From Oscillibacter faecalis_A (GTDB lineage: Bacteria; Bacillota; Clostridia; Oscillospirales; Oscillospiraceae): DNA of 19,811 bases. How positions within the stretch are numbered: position 1 is the stretch's first letter; each line of letters begins with the position of its first letter. Positions 16,507 through 19,811 of this stretch are shown here, in pieces. Position numbers and translations under genes: made by a program. Under the pieces are notes generated by a model. It saw nothing but the letters and a program-made list of their open reading frames with translations. It searched no databases and was not told where the DNA came from. The DNA is taken from positions 1-19,811 of the forward strand of contig NZ_JARFXX010000017.1 of assembly GCF_029218125.1 (NCBI RefSeq). The letters run 5' to 3'.

Positions 16507-16522
16507 GCAAAAAGCATTCCAA
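16507..16522 (-). promoter_or_regulatory. Sigma-54 (-24/-12) promoter of the catabolic gene run
   Basis: On the minus strand the sequence is TTGGAATGCTTTTTGC (16522 down to 16507), followed by TA. It has the invariant GG and GC, with exactly 10 bases between them, and the TTGC box of the TTGGCAC-N5-TTGC consensus; only the CAC part of the -24 box deviates. Transcription would begin near 16495, giving a leader of about 25 bases with an AGGAGG site. The neighbouring gene is a sigma-54 activator, which strongly supports the call. Confidence 0.8.
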
Positions 16523-16564
16523 TTGCGATGGAGATTTACTGCTCATCCTTGAAAGCGGCCAAAC

Positions 16565-16582
16565 TTTGACACCCTCGTCAAA
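16565..16582. promoter_or_regulatory. Inverted repeat TTTGAC-N6-GTCAAA, candidate activator site
   Basis: Perfect 6-bp half-sites, 6 bases apart, centred about 54 bases upstream of the -24 box of the minus-strand promoter. The same TTTGAC/GTCAAA halves occur in the large palindrome at 16674-16728, and TTGAC also occurs in tandem at 16621-16630. It is probably bound by the divergent enhancer-binding protein. Site seen; binding inferred. Confidence 0.55.
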
Positions 16583-16673
16583 AACAACTGGGTATATTTT
16601 TACAGTTTAACGATTTGTTTTTGACTTGACACCGCAAATATTTTCAAAAAACGAGGCGAAATTTTAAAATAAT

Positions 16674-16728
16674 TCAAAACAATAAGTCAAATACAACTTG
16701 ACAAGTCGTATTTGACTTATTGTTTTGA
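16674..16728. promoter_or_regulatory. 55-base near-perfect palindrome, candidate upstream activator sequence
   Basis: Two 21-base arms (16674-16694 and 16708-16728) are exact reverse complements. The 13 bases between them contain another exact palindrome, ACTTG-A-CAAGT (16696-16706), on the same centre (16701). Only one pair (16695/16707) breaks the symmetry. The arms carry AAGTCAAAT and ATTTGACTT. It lies in the divergent intergenic region, about 180 bases upstream of the -24/-12 promoter and 10 bases upstream of the -35 box of the regulator gene. This is right for an enhancer-type site that may also control the regulator itself. Confidence 0.7.
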
Positions 16729-16737
16729 CAGCTGTAC

Positions 16738-16766
16738 TTGACGATTTTAGCTGATTATATTAAAAT
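16738..16766 (+). promoter_or_regulatory. Sigma-70-type promoter of the regulator gene
   Basis: TTGACG (16738-16743), a 17-base spacer, then TAAAAT (16761-16766): close to the housekeeping consensus with ideal spacing. The start of RNA would be near 16773. GAGGGAG at 16784-16790 is the probable ribosome site, 10 bases before the ATG at 16801. Confidence 0.65.
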
Positions 16767-16800
16767 GATCACATCTTCAGGGTGAGGGAGTGCCTTTGTT

Positions 16801-18264
16801 ATGAATTTTTACTCAAGTGCATCCTCCAAATATTTAAGCGCATTTCTGGTAGCGGATTTAGTTGGGCTACCGATTCATATCATTCATAGTGATGGTACGG
16901 TGGTCTATGTCAATAAAACCTGGGTGCAGACGTATCAAATTGAGCCGCGAGAAGTCATTGGCAAACATGTAAACACAATCACCGCCATGCTGCTGCCGGA
17001 CAGCGGCTTTTCTTATGAGGTTTCATCGCTCAGCAGCAATGTCCTCTCCGGTTCAAAGCCGGTGATTCATAATTTTTCCGCTCCGGTGAAGGAATCCCCT
17101 GCAATCATTGCCGCCCGGGAGCACCGTCAGGTAACCCTGATCTGCCGGGAAAAAAGCGGTCATATCATGGTCTGCCAGAGTTCTCCTATTTACGATGGAC
17201 AGGGACAGGTTGTCAATGTATTGACCACGATTCAGAATGTAAGTCTTTATTATAATTGGCAGTCAGAAATCAACGCCCCGGCGGAACTGCTGAGCCAACC
17301 TATTGCAGATGATTTTATCCGTCTTATCGGCAATTCTCAGGGAATGCAGCAGGTCAAGGCGCTAATCACTCTGGTGGGTAAAACAGACGCCACGGTTTTA
17401 ATTTCCGGCGAAAGCGGCTGCGGCAAAGAAATTGTTGCCAAGGAATTATATCTTCACAGCAGTCGGAAGGACTCACCGTTTATCACCGTTAACTGTGCGG
17501 CTATCCCCAGAGAGCTGATTGAGGCTGAGTTATTCGGCTTTGAAAAGGGGGCATTTACCGGTGCGGTGCAGCGTCGTATCGGACTGTTTGAACAGGCCAA
17601 CGGCGGAACGCTGCTGTTGGATGAGATTGGCGAGCTTCCGCTCTCCCTTCAGCCCAAGCTGCTGCGGGTCTTGCAGGAGCAGGAGATGTCCCGCATTGGC
17701 GGCACGGAGCGCATTCCTCTGAATACCCGCATTATTGCCGCCACAAATCGAAATCTTCAGGACTTGGTAAAAAACGGAGATTTCCGGGCCGATCTTTACT
17801 ATCGTCTAAATGTATTCCCTATTGAAGTACCCCCCCTGCGTTCCCGCGGAAATGATATTTCTTTGCTGGCGCTTCACTTTTTGGACAAGTTCAATCAGAA
17901 ATATCATATGCAAAAGGTATTTTCGCCCCAGGCTTTGCAGTTTATGCAGCAGTACAATTGGCCTGGAAATGTGCGGGAGCTAGAGAACTTTGTGGAGCGG
18001 TTTGTAATCATTGTTCCCACAAATAACATCTCTGTGGAATCTATCCGCCCACTGTTGATTCAGCAGTTTAATAATGCGCTTCTGGATACGGAAACACCGG
18101 AAAATCTCTCCTTGAAGCAGCAACTGCAAAATTACGAACGGGAAATTATTCAACAAGCTCTGCAAAAGCATAAAAGCACCTACAAAGCCGCAGAGGCTTT
18201 GAAAACCTCACAATCCACCATTGTCCGGAGGATTCAGCAGCTTAATATTAAAAACAACTTCTAA
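16801..18264 (+). CDS. PAS-domain sigma-54-dependent enhancer-binding regulator
   Basis: A 487-residue activator of sigma-54 RNA polymerase. Residues about 15-150 look like a PAS sensor (VGLPIHIIHSDGTVVYVNKTW ... SSPIYDGQGQVVNVL), with no receiver domain, so it probably senses a small molecule directly. The AAA+ domain (about 172-405) has Walker A GESGCGKE at 203-210, the sigma-54 contact loop GAFTGA at 250-255, Walker B LLLDEIGE at 271-278 and WPGNVREL at 387-394; none is damaged. The C-terminal helix-turn-helix (about 455-482, STYKAAEALKTSQSTIVRR) resembles the TyrR type. It is divergent from the catabolic run, whose first gene has a sigma-54 promoter, so it very likely switches that run on when an intermediate or the substrate is present. 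Confidence 0.95.
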   Translation: MNFYSSASSKYLSAFLVADLVGLPIHIIHSDGTVVYVNKTWVQTYQIEPREVIGKHVNTITAMLLPDSGFSYEVSSLSSNVLSGSKPVIHNFSAPVKESPAIIAAREHRQVTLICREKSGHIMVCQSSPIYDGQGQVVNVLTTIQNVSLYYNWQSEINAPAELLSQPIADDFIRLIGNSQGMQQVKALITLVGKTDATVLISGESGCGKEIVAKELYLHSSRKDSPFITVNCAAIPRELIEAELFGFEKGAFTGAVQRRIGLFEQANGGTLLLDEIGELPLSLQPKLLRVLQEQEMSRIGGTERIPLNTRIIAATNRNLQDLVKNGDFRADLYYRLNVFPIEVPPLRSRGNDISLLALHFLDKFNQKYHMQKVFSPQALQFMQQYNWPGNVRELENFVERFVIIVPTNNISVESIRPLLIQQFNNALLDTETPENLSLKQQLQNYEREIIQQALQKHKSTYKAAEALKTSQSTIVRRIQQLNIKNNF

Positions 18265-19490
18265 TATGCGATTTGGGAAGCGGAAAATTATCACAGATAT
18301 TGACGGTGGAACACATCTTGAATGCAGAGATGATCATGTATAAAGTTGCCGGATGCTGCAATGTCTAGCAAGAATATCCTCTGCCCCAAACCGATTCCTT
18401 CAAATGCCACAGAATCATCACACCGGACGTCAGAACATGAATACGCTCCAGTGCATAGCACGAAATCGGGGCAGATGCATCCTTGCCGCACCGGAAAGGG
18501 CACTTTGCCAGCGTGTCTAATTATCGGCAGAAGAAAGTGCGGTTATTTTCCGGCAAACCGAATAGCCCGCCGCACAGCTACAGACAGGTTCGCGTCGTGC
18601 AGACTACGCAAGCCATATGATCCTGCACAATACTGAATCGGACACGAATTGTCTTGTCCATCCGTCTGAGAAGTCCCTTGCCCGGCAGAATCTTCTGCAC
18701 CCAGTCCAGGTACAGCTTCAGGGAATCGCCGGTACACTAATCGCTTTTTACAGATACTGCCCGGTAAGCACAACCAGTTCTGTGTTGATGTTATCGATGT
18801 CAGTGAGCAATTCACCGCTTCCTACCATATCACAGGCAATTCTCTCCTCGCAGGTCAGCACTCTATAGCAATACCTGTGTAGCAGGTTTGCTCTACGGCC
18901 TCGCCGATATCAGAAATGTTGCGTATTGGCAGTTTCTTTTGAAAACAGCCCACGATCATTGCCATCAGCGGACGAATCTTTGTTGACGATCCTCCTAATT
19001 TTTTGTATTCCGGCATTTGGCATGGCGGTGGAGACAGTGGAGGTTTCTCTGGCCTGCTGCTACCACCGTCAGGTGTCCAAAGGTGTTTATTACGGTGAAT
19101 CTCTTAACTGCATTAAATGCGATTTGGGCAAGGAACAAGAGTTTTGAGGATGTCAGGATTCAGACTTGGTGCTTTGGCGTTGCGTTTTTGCCTGCGGCCC
19201 TTTTCGGCAATCAGGTGTTCACTATTTGAAATACCAGTAAGCCCAAAGTATGAGAAATCATGTGCAAGCCTTAGAATATGCACCTTCTTTGCATATTATC
19301 TTGTTGAAGCAAAAGTATTGCGGCGTTAAAAACCGGCTTTGCCAAAAATGTAACTCTGACCCACATTCTGACCCAAGAGCAGAAAAACCAGGGCGGAGAC
19401 AACGAAGCCGATGATGATTCCGGACAACAAAATTTCCGGTAAAATGGCGCAAGTGGGCCTCAAATGCCGCAAAGATCATCACCATCGAAT
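18265..19490 (-). pseudogene. Decayed region without an intact gene; coding remnants mainly on the minus strand
   Basis: About 1.2 kb with no frame longer than about 100 codons and no recognisable complete protein. Protein-like stretches on the minus strand change frame or hit stops: 18291-18503 (contains CPDFVLCTGAYSC and IFLLDIA, faintly like 2-hydroxyacyl-CoA dehydratase D-type subunits), a stretch near 18640-18700 (DWVQKILPGKGLLRRMDK), 18748-18860 (ACDMVGSGELLTDIDN), 18855-18965 (MAMIVGCFQKKLPIRNISD, ending at a stop), and 19326-19442 (a hydrophobic helix, LSGIIIGFVVSALVFLLLG). This looks like one or more degraded genes. I cannot name them with confidence, and no terminator for the regulator gene is clear at its start. 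Confidence 0.45.
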
Positions 19491-19536
19491 CTTCACACGC
19501 ATGAGGCCACTGGTTCGAGTCCAGTAGTCTCCACCA
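19491..19536 (+). tRNA. 3' fragment of a tRNA gene (probably tRNA-Val, CAC), integration site
   Basis: The last 46 bases of a tRNA: loop TTCACAC with CAC at the anticodon position (19494-19496), 3' anticodon-stem strand GCATG, variable loop AGGCC, T-arm ACTGG-TTCGAGT-CCAGT, acceptor strand AGTCTCC, discriminator A and encoded CCA. The 5' half is missing: bases before 19491 pair neither with the anticodon stem nor with the acceptor (GGAGACT is absent where expected). A fragment starting in the anticodon stem beside an integrase gene is the usual sign of an att site. It is not a working tRNA gene. Confidence 0.8.
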
Positions 19537-19538
19537 AA

Positions 19539-19568
19539 AATCGCCAGAATCGCTTGATTCCGGTGATT
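19539..19568 (+). terminator. Hairpin behind the tRNA fragment
   Basis: AATCGCCAGAAT (19539-19550) pairs with ATTCCGGTGATT (19557-19568) with one wobble and one mismatch; TTCTTT follows. It starts 2 bases after CCA, so it is probably the old transcription terminator of the tRNA gene, kept with the fragment. Confidence 0.5.
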
Positions 19569-19662
19569 TTCTTTCGCAATTCGCAACTTTTTCTGGCGCT
19601 TAATTTTTGCCGTTTCTTCAAGACTCACAACCTGACCCACACGGGGAAAGGTGTGGAAAGTA

Positions 19663-19710
19663 CCGGACAGGGCCAGACGGGATTTTTCCTGTCCGGCCCC
19701 GTATTTTTTT
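19663..19710 (+). terminator. Rho-independent terminator-like hairpin next to the integrase end
   Basis: CCGGACAGG (19663-19671) pairs exactly with CCTGTCCGG (19688-19696), and CCCCGTATTTTTTT follows, so the T-run is on the plus strand. It would stop transcription coming from the left before it enters the integrase gene on the opposite strand. A smaller hairpin, CCACAC/GTGTGG, lies just before it at 19637-19656. Confidence 0.55.
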
Positions 19711-19717
19711 GCCGTAT

Positions 19718-19811
19718 TTACCGCATCTGCTGGCTGATGACCCCGCCGATGGTGTCTGCGGCGTCCTGCTTCATCTGCGCCGTGGCGTGTGTATAGGTGT
19801 TCAGGGTGAAC
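19718..19811 (-). CDS. Tyrosine recombinase/integrase, C-terminal fragment
   Basis: The last 31 codons of a gene that continues past the right edge. The protein reads FTLNTYTHATAQMKQDAAD and ends VISQQMR, with a TAA at 19718-19720. T-L-N-T-Y-T-H-A-T matches the catalytic tyrosine box of phage- and Tn916-type integrases of Firmicutes (commonly TLDTYTH), so the tyrosine is the nucleophile. The stop lies 182 bases from the tRNA 3' end, the usual position of an integrase beside its attachment site. Only the C-terminus is visible, so the subfamily is not assigned. Confidence 0.8.
   Translation of the reverse strand, partial: FTLNTYTHATAQMKQDAADTIGGVISQQMR

Noticed and set aside
16674..16728. The large palindrome as a bidirectional terminator
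   Set aside because: It lies between two divergent promoters, so neither transcript should cross it, and the flanking context is that of an operator.
19461..19536. A complete tRNA gene
   Set aside because: The T-arm and acceptor 3' strand are perfect, but the matching 5' acceptor, D-arm and 5' anticodon stem are absent.
1..19811. CRISPR array, insertion-sequence ends or a riboswitch
   Set aside because: No regularly spaced direct repeats, no transposase frame with flanking inverted repeats, and leaders too short for a known riboswitch were seen.

Overview
The window comes from a Gram-positive anaerobe of the Clostridia, most like the butyrate-forming Oscillospiraceae group. The reasons are roughly even base composition, AGGAGG-type ribosome sites, CoA-dependent fermentation enzymes, oxygen-labile enzyme families and a truncated 4-hydroxybutyryl-CoA dehydratase-like gene at the left edge. 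The species is inference; no marker gene is present.

Region 1 (1-16470) is one uninterrupted run of 17 genes on the minus strand, with only short gaps or 4-base overlaps. In transcription order it encodes: a DUF6282-type amidohydrolase, a metallo-beta-lactamase-fold protein, a complete TRAP transporter (dctP-dctQ-dctM), a cupin, an old-yellow-enzyme/FAD reductase of the dienoyl-CoA reductase type, a thiolase, a CoA-transferase, a second cupin, an HpcH/HpaI aldolase, a second complete TRAP transporter, a dihydroorotase-like amidohydrolase, a terminator-like hairpin, a UroD-family protein, and the first 37 codons of an AbfD-like radical dehydratase. This looks like a catabolic gene set: two uptake systems for organic acids, ring or amide hydrolysis, C-C cleavage by an aldolase, CoA activation, reduction and dehydration at the acyl-CoA level, and thiolysis. 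The substrate cannot be read from the sequence.

Region 2 (16471-16800) is the control region. On the minus strand a well-matched -24/-12 (sigma-54) promoter stands 36 bases before the first gene of the run. Upstream of it are a TTTGAC-N6-GTCAAA inverted repeat and a 55-base near-perfect palindrome, both built on the TTGAC word. On the plus strand a sigma-70 type promoter drives the divergent regulator.

Region 3 (16801-18264) is that regulator: a PAS + AAA+ (GAFTGA) + TyrR-like helix-turn-helix sigma-54 enhancer-binding protein. Protein, promoter type and candidate upstream sites form a self-consistent switch.

Region 4 (18265-19811) has no intact gene. It holds decayed coding fragments, then a 46-base 3' fragment of a tRNA gene (anticodon CAC by position, so probably tRNA-Val) with a hairpin after it, then the C-terminus of a tyrosine integrase running in from the right edge. 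This is an attachment-site junction of an integrative element; by tRNA orientation the catabolic region to its left could itself lie inside an island.
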